Of a DNA stretch of 64,000 nt, positions 1 through 12,400 are shown one piece after another (the first letter of the stretch is position 1; each line of letters starts with the position of its first letter). This DNA is from Nannobrachium achirus (Eukaryota > Chordata > Actinopteri > Myctophiformes > Myctophidae): positions 39,087,340 through 39,151,339 of the forward strand of contig OY997642.1 in the NCBI GenBank assembly GCA_963921795.1, read 5' to 3'. The notes beneath the pieces were generated by a model, which saw only the letters and a program-made list of their open reading frames with translations, had not been told where the DNA came from and did no database searches. The position numbers and the translations under genes were made by a program.

Positions 1-134
1 GTAATCTACTACAAACATTAGCGTTTGATCTGGCGGTCTTGTGACCGAGGACTTGGTGCTGTTCAGTAAGTGCACTGGCAGAGGTGCACTCCAGCAAACC
101 GCCGGAGTGCAATATCATCATTATTATTATTATT

Positions 135-344
135 TAGGCATGTAATGATTTATCGTAAATCGGTTAAAGTCGATTCAATCAGATGACGATTTAAATCCAT
201 TTAATAAAATCTGAAAAAAAGAGAGAAATAATACAAAAATATATATATATATTTATTTGTAAAAAAAAAAACTCAAAATCATATCGTGAACCTAATATTG
301 TGATTCAAATCGTATTGTGAGTTGAGTGAATCGTTACATGCCTA
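135..344. mobile_element. MITE with 16-bp terminal inverted repeats
   Basis: The ends taggcatgtaatgatt (135-150) and aatcgttacatgccta (329-344) are near-perfect inverted repeats flanked on both sides by ATT-rich sequence. The interior is AT-rich and non-coding. The ends resemble hAT-type non-autonomous elements of fish; the target duplication is obscured by the ATT repeat. Confidence 0.65.
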
Positions 345-520
345 TTATTATTATAAATATATATTTTACAATACATATAATTTTTTTATCTTAACTTCAA
401 AGATTAAAACCCTAAAATAGTGAAAGTCAATGACAATATTCTTCTTAAATGACTATGAACACATGTATACTTAACACACAAATACAAACACTGGCCCGCG
501 CACGTCCACGCACGAACACA

Positions 521-522
<2 letters not shown>

Positions 523-614
<92 letters not shown>
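523..614. repeat. (CA)n microsatellite
   Basis: About 92 bases of almost pure CA. The open frames crossing it are only alternating Thr-His or Cys-Val codons and are not genes. Confidence 0.97.
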
Positions 615-616
<2 letters not shown>

Positions 617-795
617 CCCCCTTGCACCAGCAGTGTAGCGGAGAGCTTCAGAGTGGTCTCTGTATGTGCAACACAGTGCTGGAACTACGTGAACCTTTTG
701 AAGAAAAGCAGACTCCTGTGTCAGGGCTCTGTTCAACATCTTCACTCTCTGTCCTGAGACAACTGCTTTCTAGAATACTGGAGCGCATGGTCAGG

Positions 796-796
<1 letters not shown>

Positions 797-871
<75 letters not shown>

Positions 872-903
872 AAGAAAGAACGAAAGAAAGAACGAAAGAA
901 CGA
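797..903. repeat. (GACA)n and (GAAA)n microsatellite
   Basis: About 19 copies of the tetramer agac, running into gaaa/cgaa repeats. Confidence 0.95.
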
Positions 904-1257
904 AGACAAAAAGTAACTCATAAAAAATTTGGATATTCTGGCAAACCTAACATTTGCATGTTTTTAATAGTCCATCATTTTGAGGGAAAAAAAAGAAGGG
1001 GAAAAAAAGAACAACAAAAAAATGATGGGGGAGATTCATGACATCATTCTCTGGCTATGCTGACTGCATGGTAAGCTTTGCCAACAAGGACCAATGAAAA
1101 AGGGTTAGTCTGGAGTAATGTTAGTCTAATACAGAGTGTGTACCATGAGACAGGTCAGGTGTGGCTTGGGATTTTGTGACTATCCCATATTATTATTGCA
1201 ATATATAGAACTATACAAAAAGTGTACAATATCCAAATATACGTATGTACCGCGCGC

Positions 1258-1302
<45 letters not shown>

Positions 1303-2084
1303 TGTGTGCGCGCGCAATATACAAACAAAATATATGTGCAAAAAAGAAAAGCTCCTTGTATGGATTCTTCCTCATACAGTACATGACAATACAGTGAGTC
1401 TGAGTTCATTCGTTTGCATTCTAAACATCAAATCAAGCTCAGTGCAGAGAACATGCAGCATATACTGAAGATATACTGTTTATGTATATGTACTTTAATA
1501 TACTTTATGTTCCCGGAGGATCAATGTATCAAATGTTGACATTGGAACGCAGAGCCATTCTGGAACTGCAGAATGCCTACATCAACATGAAACAAGCCCA
1601 GTGTTTATAGCTAATCTCCTCATAGCTGTCTTTACAGTATATCTGTCCTGTAAAGGGAGTACGCACCGTGTAACTTAAAAACCACACTCACAGAGATTGT
1701 TTTTTAACCCTTTCTCAACACCAACCAAAGAAAAACCTGTACAGCCTTATTTATCCATAAAGGCACAGGCACACACACACACACAGAAAGTGGCCCCAAC
1801 ATCAATTCCATCCACATCCACCTGAACCAGTGAAGCCTGTCACAGGTTAAACAGTAACTCAGCACACTGGTTATACAACTAAACAAGTGGGGCATACATA
1901 TGCAACAAACGTAACATGATGTGGAGGGAGGTCTACAGTGTAGAAGCACACATAATTATGTAGAAAGGAAGAATATTTTATGGTTGGTAGAATAGTGTCC
2001 CAGACTCCATACTGACAATAAACTGTACAGTGTCCAGAAAACTGTTTTGTGGTTGTAACAGATATACAAGGCGAAGAGTGCAGT
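904..2084. other. Stretch without recognised genes
   Basis: It contains a (CG)n(TG)n microsatellite at 1250-1315 and poly-purine runs near 990-1020. No exon or element with clear ends was seen. Confidence 0.5.
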
Positions 2085-2491
2085 TTAAGCCTGATTTATA
2101 CTTTTGTCATACATACATTGCTCACTGAAAATCTGTTATTTTTGGCGAGCGACGTGGTTGTACGACACACTAAGTAGGGAGCTGTGATTTATGTGTTGGG
2201 TAATGTACCAGAGATGTAAAAACACACTAGTCTTTCAATGGAAAACTAAAGGGCGCTGATACTGAGTCATGGCACGATATGCAACAGAGAACCTCAGTGG
2301 CTCTAATCTCCATGTCGGTCTCCAGAGACAAGCGCTGCAATCTATCTTCACCTGGTGTCCAGGGTCTCAATTGGACCTGATTAGATTGTCGAGTAAAAAA
2401 GAAAAAAAAAGAAAACAGCAAGCCATGGCTCCGAGTAGTAATGCTCTGTTTGAAAAATTAAGCTCAAGACGCCAATGTCAATAAAAAACGT

Positions 2492-2731
2492 ATGTCGTCA
2501 CTGTCGGGCAGAAACCTCGTATCTCCAAGTTTTGGTTTTTCGTAAAGTAAAGCCCTGCTTCATCATAAAAGACTGTCGCACGAGACTAGTGAAAATAGCC
2601 GATCTACAAGCACACAACACCTCACGGTGCGAGGCATTGTGTGCTTGTAGATCGGCTATTTTCACTACTTTAAATCATTTTTTAAAATGATAAATACAAA
2701 ACAAACGGTTTTGGACATACAAGGTTTCCAC
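2492..2731 (+). mobile_element. MITE 'tcactgtcgggc' family, copy A, with central palindrome
   Basis: The left end carries the motif tcgtcactgtcgggcagaaa. The right end is the inverted, diverged equivalent and is cut short near 2731. The centre (2588-2666) is a near-perfect hairpin with arms of about 37 bases. Related copies lie at 23796-24055 (opposite orientation), 26325-26543 and 42569-42724, with an end fragment at 55948-55980. No coding capacity. A diverged left end of another MITE (gcctgatttatacttt) lies at 2085-2105. Confidence 0.75.
2588..2666. repeat. Core palindrome, full hairpin
   Basis: The arms read agtgaaaatagccgatctac and its complement, then caagcacacaac, with a short GC-rich loop. 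It is the type copy of the palindrome described in the findings. Confidence 0.9.
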
Positions 2732-2791
2732 ATATTATAACAAACATTTCCCACAGTCAAACAAGCGAAAAAAAATCACACTTGTGTGAAC

Positions 2792-3023
2792 TGAGCGGTG
2801 GAGGCTGTGTGTGTGTGCGTGCGTGCGTGTGTGTGTATTTGTGTGTGTGAATGTGAGTGTGAGTGTGCCTGGCCTGGCCTGAACAACAGCGCCCCTCCCT
2901 TAACATGTGTGGTCAAAAAAGGTATAGCAGGCTACATACACCACAGGCTACATACAGACAGACAGACACACACACACGGATACAAACACGGCCACGCTAT
3001 GGAGACGGTGTGACCACCGCTCA
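2792..3023. mobile_element. Small TIR element with internal (TG)n, copy 1
   Basis: The ends tgagcggtgg and ccaccgctca are perfect 10-bp inverted repeats. Inside are a TG-rich microsatellite, the motif caacagcgcccctccc and a CAGA-rich part. A second copy lies at 4864-5075 with the same order. About 20 bases left of both copies are also shared, so the true left end may be slightly earlier. Confidence 0.65.
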
Positions 3024-3313
3024 ACAAATGCCCTCCCACTCCCAGCAGCACCAACAGTGTTACACATGTACGCTTAACAAAGCAGCCGGAGCAGTTGTCT
3101 CCATGGTAAAAACTCAGGCTTTCCAAGTGGCTGCCGCTAGCAAGGCCTCTATATTTAACTGAGCCTTCGCTGATGTCAAATTAAACGTGGTGTTACAGCA
3201 TGTACTGTGGTAAAGGCTATCAGTATGTCGCCTCATGAGTCATTAGGCTGCCATCTGCCAGCCAAGATGGGGGGGGGGGGGCTGGGGGCGGCATGTTCTG
3301 AGGAAGGGGTACA

Positions 3314-3414
<101 letters not shown>

Positions 3415-4170
3415 CACAGGCACACAGGCATATCCATGCATGCACACATACAAACATAAGGACACACATATGCAAATGGAAACACACATACACACATGGA
3501 AATAACCATACAATGGGAACTATGCACTATGCAATTTCACCCACTTCTTTACTTCTGTAAACCTATATTTTTTATATAAATAAATATAGGTTTATGCGCG
3601 CGCACGCACATACACACGCACGCACGCACGCACGCACGCGCACACACACACGCACACAAATAGTCAAAGTCATACACATGTGAGCTCTAGTCTACACATG
3701 ACCACGGCATGGCTCTCTTAAAGTGGCGGCGGGATGCACAGGCACATTCAGCAACAGCGCGGCTGGAGGTGATGGCTCCGGCAGCTGGTGGAGTGTATCT
3801 GGGATTAACTAGAAGCCCAGAAATGTCCCGTCACAGTGCTCACGTCATCGCTCTAACCCTGGAACAGAACATTATTACCACAGGGGCTCGTACACTGGCC
3901 AGGTGCCTTTGCAAACAGGAGATACAAACACACCCCACTGCTGGGCATGCATGAAGGCCTTCCCCAGATCCTTACCCTAACCGTAACCTTACCAAACCTG
4001 TTTGAAATGAACTATATATACGGGGGCCAAGCAATGCAATATGCTATATGCAAAAATAAATATGCAATAAGCCATAGAAACATATTAGACTGATCCTGAG
4101 AGAAAGGAGATGCAATTAACAAATGAACATTGGAAACAGATGAGCAGAGTTCTGATCGATTTTGGATATT

Positions 4171-4416
4171 AAAGGAGCTATAGTCAACTTTTTCTTGAAA
4201 AACGGATGCTAAAATAAAAATAATGTTTCGAAAATATTTTATAAAAAAATAAGCTTCATATACAGTATGTGTTTCTATTCAAAACAAGCGTAAAATAATG
4301 ATACAATAATCATTTTGGCCATTGTCAGACGGACACTTTGTTTACATTCTAGTCTTTAGACTAGGATGTAAACAAAGTGTCAGCCCTACAATGAAAAAGT
4401 TGACTATAGCTCCTTT
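4171..4416. mobile_element. MITE with perfect 24-bp TIRs
   Basis: Left (4171-4194) and right (4393-4416) ends are perfect inverted repeats beginning aaaggagctatagtcaactt. TTA/TAA at the borders fits a TA or TWA target. The interior has its own palindrome at 4331-4381 built on gacactttgtttaca. No coding sequence. Confidence 0.8.
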
Positions 4417-4863
4417 AAAATGCATGTCTTTATTATGTTGCTTAATGGCAGATTTCAAACCTTTATTCAAAATCAGTTATCAAGACAAAAGTTTGCCATT
4501 TTCTCTGCTTCATCTACACAAGCGAAACAATTGTAGTATCCTTATTAGGCCATAGCTTTTCGTCAGACTTTTCTCGCACAGATATCTCTTCAACTTGGGA
4601 TTTTAGATAATGATCCATAAATTGTGGGTAGAAAGTTTCATACAGATTGCAGAAGATAAAGGTCAGAGATCAAAGTGGCAAAGTTGTTCCTCATCGACTC
4701 ATATCGTTAGCCTCATAGCATAATTGCCTAACTCACTTTTTAGTGAAATTGTCATTTTTGCCTAGCTCTACTCTCCTAACATTGCTGCATCATTGTGCCT
4801 TATGTTTATGTCTGAAGCCAATCAGAATGCTTGTTACATTCAAAAAATCACACTTGTGTGAAC

Positions 4864-4871
4864 TGAGCGGT

Positions 4872-4952
<81 letters not shown>

Positions 4953-5075
4953 AACAGCGCCCCTCCCTTAACATGTGTGGTCAGAAAAGGTTACTGCAGG
5001 CTACGGACACGGAGACAGACAGACATACATACCCACACACACGGCCACGTATAGGAGCGTTGTGACCACCGCTCA
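4864..5075. mobile_element. Small TIR element with internal (TG)n, copy 2
   Basis: Same ends and internal order as 2792-3023. The TG tract (about 4872-4951) is much longer and purer here, so it has expanded inside the element. Confidence 0.65.
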
Positions 5076-5159
5076 AAAATGACTTATCCAGAAAGTGCTT
5101 TTAAGTCAACTTCTTAGCAGAAAGGATTTTGACTTGACTTAAGCATTCTGATAGGCTGA

Positions 5160-5505
5160 GTCTTGCTATACCAAAGGCCTTAAAGGAGTGTGGATCACTA
5201 GCATCCTTTAAAATCTCCCTGAAAAAACACTTACAGGTGGCAGCCGTTTGCAACTGGCAATAACAAACCTAGCCCAGCCTTACCCTCCCCTGACCCTTCT
5301 CCCCTGACCCTCCTACTGCATAGTACTGTGTTCTATCCATCTGTCATTCAATGTTATATGAGATACTTCAATGGTTTCCTGTGTAAATAAGCCAAGTGCT
5401 TTTCTAGGATCTCCTTTTAGTTGACCATGTACCAGTGAACTGTACCGTCATGAAACTGTACCTTTTCCTATGCAAACTTCTAATAAAGTATTCAATCAAT
5501 CAATG
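5160..5505 (+). mobile_element. LINE 3' end, (CAAT)n tail, copy 1
   Basis: A 5'-truncated copy of the LINE also seen at 16262-18665 and 21535-23063. It holds the last codons of ORF2 (KECGSLASFK type), a 3' UTR of about 230 bases, an AATAAA-like signal and a tail of tcaatcaatcaa. The RT text and short-repeat tail suggest the CR1/L2 group; the family was not determined. Confidence 0.75.
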
Positions 5506-6109
5506 AGAACATTGGCAATAAGGCAGGATGAATCAGCAGTGTTGGGAGAGTAAAGTTAGGCAGACATAAATAAAGGCAGATAAACATGACTTAGGAAAAG
5601 GTAGGCAGAAAGTAGTTTGTTGTTTGTTTTTTCTCTCCTGAAAACCTTATAAATATGATTTGGCAATTATGCTATGAGGTTAACGATATACAAGGTTGTA
5701 TGGCTGTGGGTTAAACGGTTCATAAGCTACAGTATGCCTGTTTAAAGTTATCATTTTTTGAGTGCTATAGCGCCAGCCTTTGGCAAATGGTTGTTTGTTT
5801 TGCTTCTTTGTCGTTTGGCATAGCCCTCTACCATATTGCCAAGTTTCAGCCAGAACTGCAATAAATGGTGGAAGAAGAAGAAGAAAACTAATATAAACAA
5901 AAGGGTGCCTCCACACTGCGTGCTTGGCATCTTAATAATACAGCAACTAAAATATTGATGACAGTGCCTTTGCCTAAAATATATTGAGCACCACAGAACA
6001 TGTTTCAACAGGCTGCCATGGTATCAAATAATTATCACAAGGTTTTATAACTCAGCTACTTCTCAAACTAGAAGCAGTGCTCTTCCGAGCACAGGTCTCC
6101 ACCAGGCCG

Positions 6110-7200
6110 TGCGTCCTGGTGGTGCTACTGTATAATAGGCCAATGTAAAAAGGGTGGCATATGTTCTTCACCTTAGATCTTTCATGGCAATCTGATGCTG
6201 CATGCATGATTTGAAGCATTGTGTTCCAAAAATGAGTTTTGCTAAAGTCTACCTGCTGGTGGCGCTATAACAGGCCAATGTGAAAAAGGTAGCATTTGTT
6301 CCTTGACCTAGTGGGAATATGTGTGGAAAATTTCACGGTAATCGCAAGCTGCGTTGACGATTTGAGGCATTTTGTTCAAAAACGGAGCAATCCTGCAAGC
6401 TTTGGAAGCCAATATTAGCCAATCAGGATGGAATATGAAATACAGACGGATCGGACTTGATCACATGACTATAGAGATACTGTGTACCGATTTGCGTGAT
6501 TTTTGGATAAAATCTCAAGGAGTAATATCCAAAAATGTGTTTTACATAAGTCGGCCCAAAGGTGGCGCTATAAAAGGCTGATGTGAAAAATGCAGGGTAA
6601 AGGTTTATCCTTAGCCTCTAGGGAGTGCGCTTACAAAGTTTGAAACTGATCGGTGGAGTTATAGGTAAAACCACGAATCGGCCTGTTATAGCGCCACCAT
6701 GAGGCTGATTAAAAAAGATTTAAGTGGTATTTCTTCCTCGGCCTAGTGGGAACGTGTGTGCGCGATTTCATGATAATTGCACTTTGCGTTTGTGATTTGA
6801 GGCATTTTGTCCAAAACGGCTCAATCCTACAAACTTTGGAAGCCAATCTTAGCCAATCAGGATGGAATATGCAAAATCAGACAGATCCGTGTCGATCACA
6901 TGACTGTTGAGATACTGCCTACCGATTTGTAGGATTTTTGGACAAAATCTGTAAGAGTAGTGCACAGAAATGTGTTTTGCGAACATCGGCCACTAGGTGG
7001 CGCTAGAAAAGGCCCATTTGAAAAATTTAGGGCAGAGGTTCTAGATTGGCATCCAGGGAATGTGTGTGCTCACTTTGGCAGCGACCGGGCCAACGGCGAC
7101 TGAGATTAGCTGCACACAAACTGCGAGGACGCACGCACGGACACACGGACACACGGACGGACGGAGGGGAAAACATACTCTCCCCCATGCCTTCGGCTGG
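6110..7200. repeat. Tandem repeat with ~437-bp unit
   Basis: The block from gaggcattttgt (6364) to the ggtggcgctata motif recurs at 6800 with a period near 437 bases; partial units flank it. A gacggacggacgg tail ends it near 7165. A related fragment lies at 40808-41000. It resembles the repetitive end of an interspersed fish element; no open frame of note. Confidence 0.65.
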
Positions 7201-7239
7201 TGGAGACAATTATTGTCAAACATTTGAAATATATTGAGG

Positions 7240-8745
7240 ACTACTGTTCTACTTTGCTGCATGCTGAGTCTAGCACCTTTCTCCACGCATATCCTAGACA
7301 CTTCCCCCCTCTAGTGGTTTTATATTTAATAGCCCATACTTTCATATTACCAGGAGTGGGAGGAGGACCAACACTGAGAGCCTAAGAGGCTGCTTTTTAT
7401 GAATTGGCTATTGCGCTGAGCATCAAGACAAACTAAATAAAGGTGTCATGTTTTATTAAACATTCCCTCAATCCCATGCCCAATATGTATACAGATTCTA
7501 TTTTTAGTTCTAATTAGACATTAGCTGCCTTTGAAATACCAAATAAGGCTCTTATAACCAAGTCTATCCTACCCCGGTAACCCTAAGAATTAAGAAATAA
7601 GTAACGAATACAAAAAATGTAAACAAATTCCTTCCAATGGTACTGCACCTCAGACTTGAGTTTAAACATACAGTATGTTTCCAGGAGAAATCTTTTCAAG
7701 CTAGGCATAATGACATTTGTGAATAAATATTGTTTTTGGTTGGTTGTTTTGGTTGTCCTTTATCATTCATAAATCTCAGTATGAACGTTTTGCTAACAGG
7801 CACACTTTGCTAAAAGTGCGCCTTGTGTTTTTTTCCTTGTCCCCGGCTCTCACAGGACTGTGGTGCTGTAGAGTAGCAGTGTGTGGGTCTTTGAGTTTAG
7901 ACAGTGTTGGCGTGGTGGTGCTGCCGCCGGAGGCGTGCCGGGCCCACAGGGATCGATAAGGCTGTGTAGAGGCGATTGGGGAAATCAGTCATGCTGAAAA
8001 TATGGAGCACAATGGTGACGCACGGAGCAGCCAGCCTGCCCGCCCGCACGCCCACCGCCACACAGCCCCCTATTGACTATTCTGGGTGTAGAGGGCGGCT
8101 ATATTTGGGAGCACGGTCGGACACTTACACCTTTGGTGGGGTCACCTCACTTGACTTTCTCTATCTTTCTCCTCATTCTCCCAGCCCCAACACTCCTCGT
8201 CTTTCCAACTGTGTCTCTTGACTAAATTACCCCCCACACACACCTTCCCTGTCTCCACTCTGTCTGTCTGCCTTCCCCTCGCTCTCTCTCTCTGTCGTTA
8301 TCCTTGTCCGAACGTCACCCTCTCTCATGGCTATCTCAGTGCCCTCCTACTCGACTCGACTATATCTCCATCTCTCCTGCTCTGACCTTTCTTGTTATCT
8401 ACTCCTTCACCGGCTCGTTTTCCTCGCTCAGTCACTCGTTGCATCTGTTTTTCACTCGCATACCCTTTCTCCGTTCACTGTGTTGTTTCTGTGGTAAATT
8501 TCTCATGACCAGACAACCAATAAGTGCACACTGTTCATTAGTTCACAGATAAAGCTTGGACAGGTTTCTCTGGACAGTCTGCACCTTATTCAACCTATTC
8601 AACTGACTAGTGTTTCAATCTAGCAATCAAAGGATGTGAGCCACAGCAAGGAGGTTCAAATCCCACTGGGCTGGAGATTTCATTAAGCATGTTTCCAGTG
8701 TAAATGTACAGTACTTGCTAAATTAAAGCCCTGTTTTATTGGGAC
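7240..8745. other. Stretch without recognised genes
   Basis: Pyrimidine-rich, low-complexity text at 8150-8480 and no repeat with clear ends. Short frames here lack splice-site or family support. Confidence 0.5.
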
Positions 8746-8748
8746 TTG

Positions 8749-8750
<2 letters not shown>

Positions 8751-8839
<89 letters not shown>
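8751..8839. repeat. (TG)n microsatellite
   Basis: About 89 bases of pure TG, then TGCG-rich sequence. Confidence 0.97.
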
Positions 8840-8841
<2 letters not shown>

Positions 8842-9020
8842 GCCGTGCGTGTGTGCGTGAACGCATGCGCACGCTCGGGTCACAGTTGAATGAATAGTGC
8901 CCTGGTACCATTAGTAAAACAAAAGTACAGAGCTGTCTCTATTGTAATGGAATCACATCTGCATTATAAGAGACCGCTTTGTCTTTCAGTATGCATGTGC
9001 GCACATTTGGGCACGCGCGC

Positions 9021-9025
<5 letters not shown>

Positions 9026-9112
<87 letters not shown>
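9026..9112. repeat. (GA)n microsatellite
   Basis: About 87 bases of pure GA. Confidence 0.97.
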
Positions 9113-9115
<3 letters not shown>

Positions 9116-9164
9116 GATGTGTTATGTTGTGAGTTGTCCTTTCAAAACCTAAAGTCCTAAAGAA

Positions 9165-9530
9165 ATATATCTCTGCTGTCGGGCCGAAACCTCCTAACTT
9201 CAAAATGTTCATTTTCGGGAAGATGAGCTCAAGTGGAGTTAGGAGATTTTGAACGAACAGCTTTTTACTACTTTTCATTGGTTCCATATTATTTTAACCA
9301 ACACACAGATGTAAATGTTGTAAAAAAGAGAGGGCCAATCGGGTGGAGTTAGCTGGTTTGGCAGAAAGTGTGGAGTTAGGAGGTTTTGTCCCAAGCACTT
9401 TTTACTACTTTCCATTGGTTCAATATTATTTTAACCAACACTCAAATGTAAAGGCTGTTAAATATCCCTGATTTATGCCAAAGAATCAAAAACCTCAAAA
9501 ATGGAGTTAAGAGGTTTTGGCCAGACAGTT
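9165..9530. mobile_element. Probable MITE with internal duplication
   Basis: The left end gctgtcgggccgaaacctcc has an inverted counterpart near 9505-9525 (gagttaagaggttttggcc). Inside, a segment starting tggagttaggag is repeated twice with a spacing of about 130 bases (9234 and 9363). No coding sequence. Confidence 0.5.
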
Positions 9531-9848
9531 ATTATATATTATATAATCACACGTTGATCTCTACCTTCCAGCAGGGATTGTGCTTTATGCGGCCGCAGGC
9601 CAAGGAGATCCATGTATACATCAGGTATAATAAGAGGCCCTTGCATCTGTATTTATGTCTGTTGGTCTGAGGTCTCCTGCTTTGATCTCCTCATAATGAT
9701 TCCAACAAGCTCACGGCAGAGGAGCTTGGAAGACACGCACAAGGCACATGGCACAGGTTCAGAAAAGCTCTGGCCAATCACAACAGCTCACCTGTGCACT
9801 CAGGTGCGTCTCACCAAATTCTGGGCCCTGGGTACTTTAACTATTGAG

Positions 9849-9909
9849 AAATAGCAGATACAAGCTCACAGTGCGGCACTCGCACTGTGAGCTTGTAGAT
9901 CTGCTATTT
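9849..9909. repeat. Core palindrome copy
   Basis: Arms aaatagcagatacaagctc and the complement, with a GC-rich loop. A further copy starts at 10158 and is interrupted at its right arm by the element at 10216. Confidence 0.85.
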
Positions 9910-10215
9910 TTTTTTTTATCGTGAAAATTTGTCTTTGAATATTTCAAATGCTTTTTGAAAAACCTATGTTTCTATGTCAGTGGTGCTCAACCCTTTTCAT
10001 GTGAAGAACCCCAAAATTATATGTATTTGGCCACGGACCCCCATCTCAAAATATTTCGTTAGAGGTACCCCCCAGAAGCAAAATTTGAGTTACAAATGTT
10101 CGCTTAAAAAAATACATATATTCAAAGATTTGCACACATTTTCATGACTTTTCAAAAAGAGCAGATATACAAGCTCACAGCACTGCACCGAGTGCTGCGC
10201 TGTGAGCTTGTATAT

Positions 10216-12282
10216 CGAGGGCTTGGAGCGCAAAGGGCCTATGTGACATTTTTTGCAAAAATGACTTTTTTACATCATTTTAAAGGTCTCTGCGAACTCT
10301 ATCAGATGGTGAAAATCTTTCGTAATAATAACTTTTACTTTTTGAAATAAAGCCTAAAAACCAAAAAGGCTCATGTGAAACCCTTCAGTTGAACTTGGAG
10401 CGCAAAAGGCTTTAGTGCACGTGTAGAATACCAAACCAGACACACCGTGGCCCTAATAGGCACCCAAATTTGGCACAAACACTGTTCAGGAGCCTGCCAT
10501 GACAATAGTCACGCCAGGGGCCTTGTGGGGCCCCCAGGGACCACATTAGGGCCCCTGGTGGGCCCTGGGTAACACAAGGGAACAGAGATAGTAACTTGCC
10601 AGAAACTGCTCTGATCCGCACCAAAAAAAGATTAATCAGGGGTCTGCATTCAGAGTGGCCACACCAGAGGCCATGTGTGGCCCCCAGGTGCAAAATCAAG
10701 GCCCCCAGGGGCCCCTGGATGACACAGTTGCACCGTTGGTCCACTCTGCACCAAACGTGGCATAAACACTGTTCAGGGGTTTGCCACAACAAAAGTCACA
10801 CGAGGGGCCACATTAGGGGCCCCCAGGGGCCACATTAGGGGTCCCCAGGGGCCTTTGGGTGCCACAGGCGCACTGTTGCCCCATTACGCACCAAACTTGT
10901 CACAAACACTGTCCAGGGTTCTGCCCTGAGAATAGTCACACCAGGGCATAGTCACAACCCCGGGGCCCCCAGGGGCCACTGGCACCCTGGGGCCCCTGGT
11001 GAAGCCCTTTGTGTGACTATTGTCATGGCAGACCCTTAAACAGTGTTCATGCTAAGTTTATGCAAATTGGAGCAATGGTGTGCCTTTGGAACCCGGGGCC
11101 CCTGGGGGCCCCTGATAAGGTACACTGGGGACCCTGATAAGGCATGTGAGGTGGCCCCTGGTGTGACTATTGTCATGGTAGACCCATGGACAGTGTTTGT
11201 GCCATATTTGGTGCAGATCAGAGCAACAGTGTGCTTTTGGCACCCCGGGGCCCCTGGGGGGCCCTGATATTGTACACTGGGGCCCCTGATGAGGCCTGTG
11301 AGGTTACCCCTGGTGTGACTATTGTCATGGTAGACCCATGGACAGTGTTTGTGCCATATTTGGTGCAGATCAGAGCAACGGTGCACCTTTGGAACCCCGG
11401 GGCCCCCAGGGGCCACTTGCACCCTGGGGCCCCTGGTGAAGCCCTTTGTGTGACTATTGTCATGGCAGACCCTTAAACAGTGTTCATGCTAAGTTTATGC
11501 AAATTGGAGCAATGGTGTGCCTTTGGAACCCGAGGCCCCTGGGGGCCCCTGATATGGTACACTGGGGACCCTGATAAGGCCTGTGAGGTGGCCCCTGGTG
11601 TGACTATTGTCATGGTAGACCCCTGAACAGTGTTTGTGCAAAGTTTGGTGCAGATTGGAGCAACGGTGCACCTTTAGCACCCCAGGGGCCCCTGAGTTGG
11701 CCCCTATTGTGCCCCCTGGTGGCCACATGTGGCCCCTCATGTGACTATTGTCATTGCAGACCCCTGAACAATGTTCATGCCAAGATTGGCGCAGATTGGA
11801 CGAACGGTGCACTTTTGGCACCCATGGGCCCCCAGGGGCCTCTGTTTTTGTAACTGGGGGCCAAATGTGGCCCCTGGTGTGGCTACTCTGATGGCAGGCC
11901 CCTGATTAGTGTTCATGCCAAGTTTGGTGTGGATCGGAGCAGTTACTAACAAGTTACTGTCTCTGGTCCAGTATTATTATTTTCTGAATGTCACTTAGAC
12001 CCTAAACGTGAAGCAAAAAGCTATACAATGTTAGAGCGCAAAGGGCCTAAGTGACGTTTTAGCTTACACGTATTAGTTTTGTATTTTTTTTAAATTGTTT
12101 TGTACTTTTTTATATATATAACTATTAAAATATCAATTCCTTTTAGCTTAATATGTATAAAAGTACAGACTGCTTACGCATGTTGTTTTTAATAAAATAG
12201 TTACAGTCAATTAAAACTTTGTTTTTGCTCTCCTGTAAAATTCTGAAAATGTCACATAGGCCCTTTGCGCTCCAAGCCCTCG
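10216..12282. mobile_element. 2.07-kb TIR element with head-to-head GC-rich tandem arrays
   Basis: The ends carry a 32-base inverted repeat beginning cgaggggcttggagcgcaaa with one g fewer (cgagggcttggagcgc), at 10216-10247 and 12251-12282. The flanks tatat and atatc suggest a 4-base target duplication, atat. Subterminal copies of the gagcgcaaaggg motif lie at 10397 and 12030. Between are units of about 145 bases containing gtgactattgtcatgg and ggggcccctggggg blocks; left of about 10990 the units run in the opposite orientation (atgacaatagtcac). Frames crossing the units translate a repeat and are not considered genes. No transposase was seen. Confidence 0.75.
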
Positions 12283-12400
12283 ATATCTTCTATTTTTCAA
12301 TAGTTAAAGCATAAAATAATTAAGGCCCCTCCACCTTGGGCTCTAGTAACTCAGTCCCACTCCCCCCCCCCCCCCCCCCCCCCCCCTTGTGACGCCCCTG

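Larger units (their letters stand above)
9803..12400. mobile_element. Composite hAT-like element hosting other elements
   Basis: The left end caggtgcgtctcac and right end gtgacgcccctg (inverted) match the ends of the shorter relative at 29479-29877, and internal text is shared (attctgggccctgggtac; aattaaggcccctccacc). Inside are a palindrome (9849-9909), a second hAT end (cagtggtgctcaaccc, 9979), another palindrome (from 10158) and the 2.07-kb element at 10216-12282. No 8-bp target duplication was found, so the outer limits are tentative. A poly-C run lies at 12362-12386. Confidence 0.55.

Noticed and set aside
404-757. Overlapping open frames of Cys-Val or Thr-His repeats
   Set aside because: They are translations of (CA)n/(TG)n; similar frames at 3207-3560, 4743-5054, 8683-8911, 17446-17705, 24695-24951 and 51249-51679 are rejected for the same reason.
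11036-11952. Open frames of about 70-130 residues rich in Gly, Pro and His
   Set aside because: They cross tandem units of the 10216-12282 element, exist on both strands and lack splice or family support.
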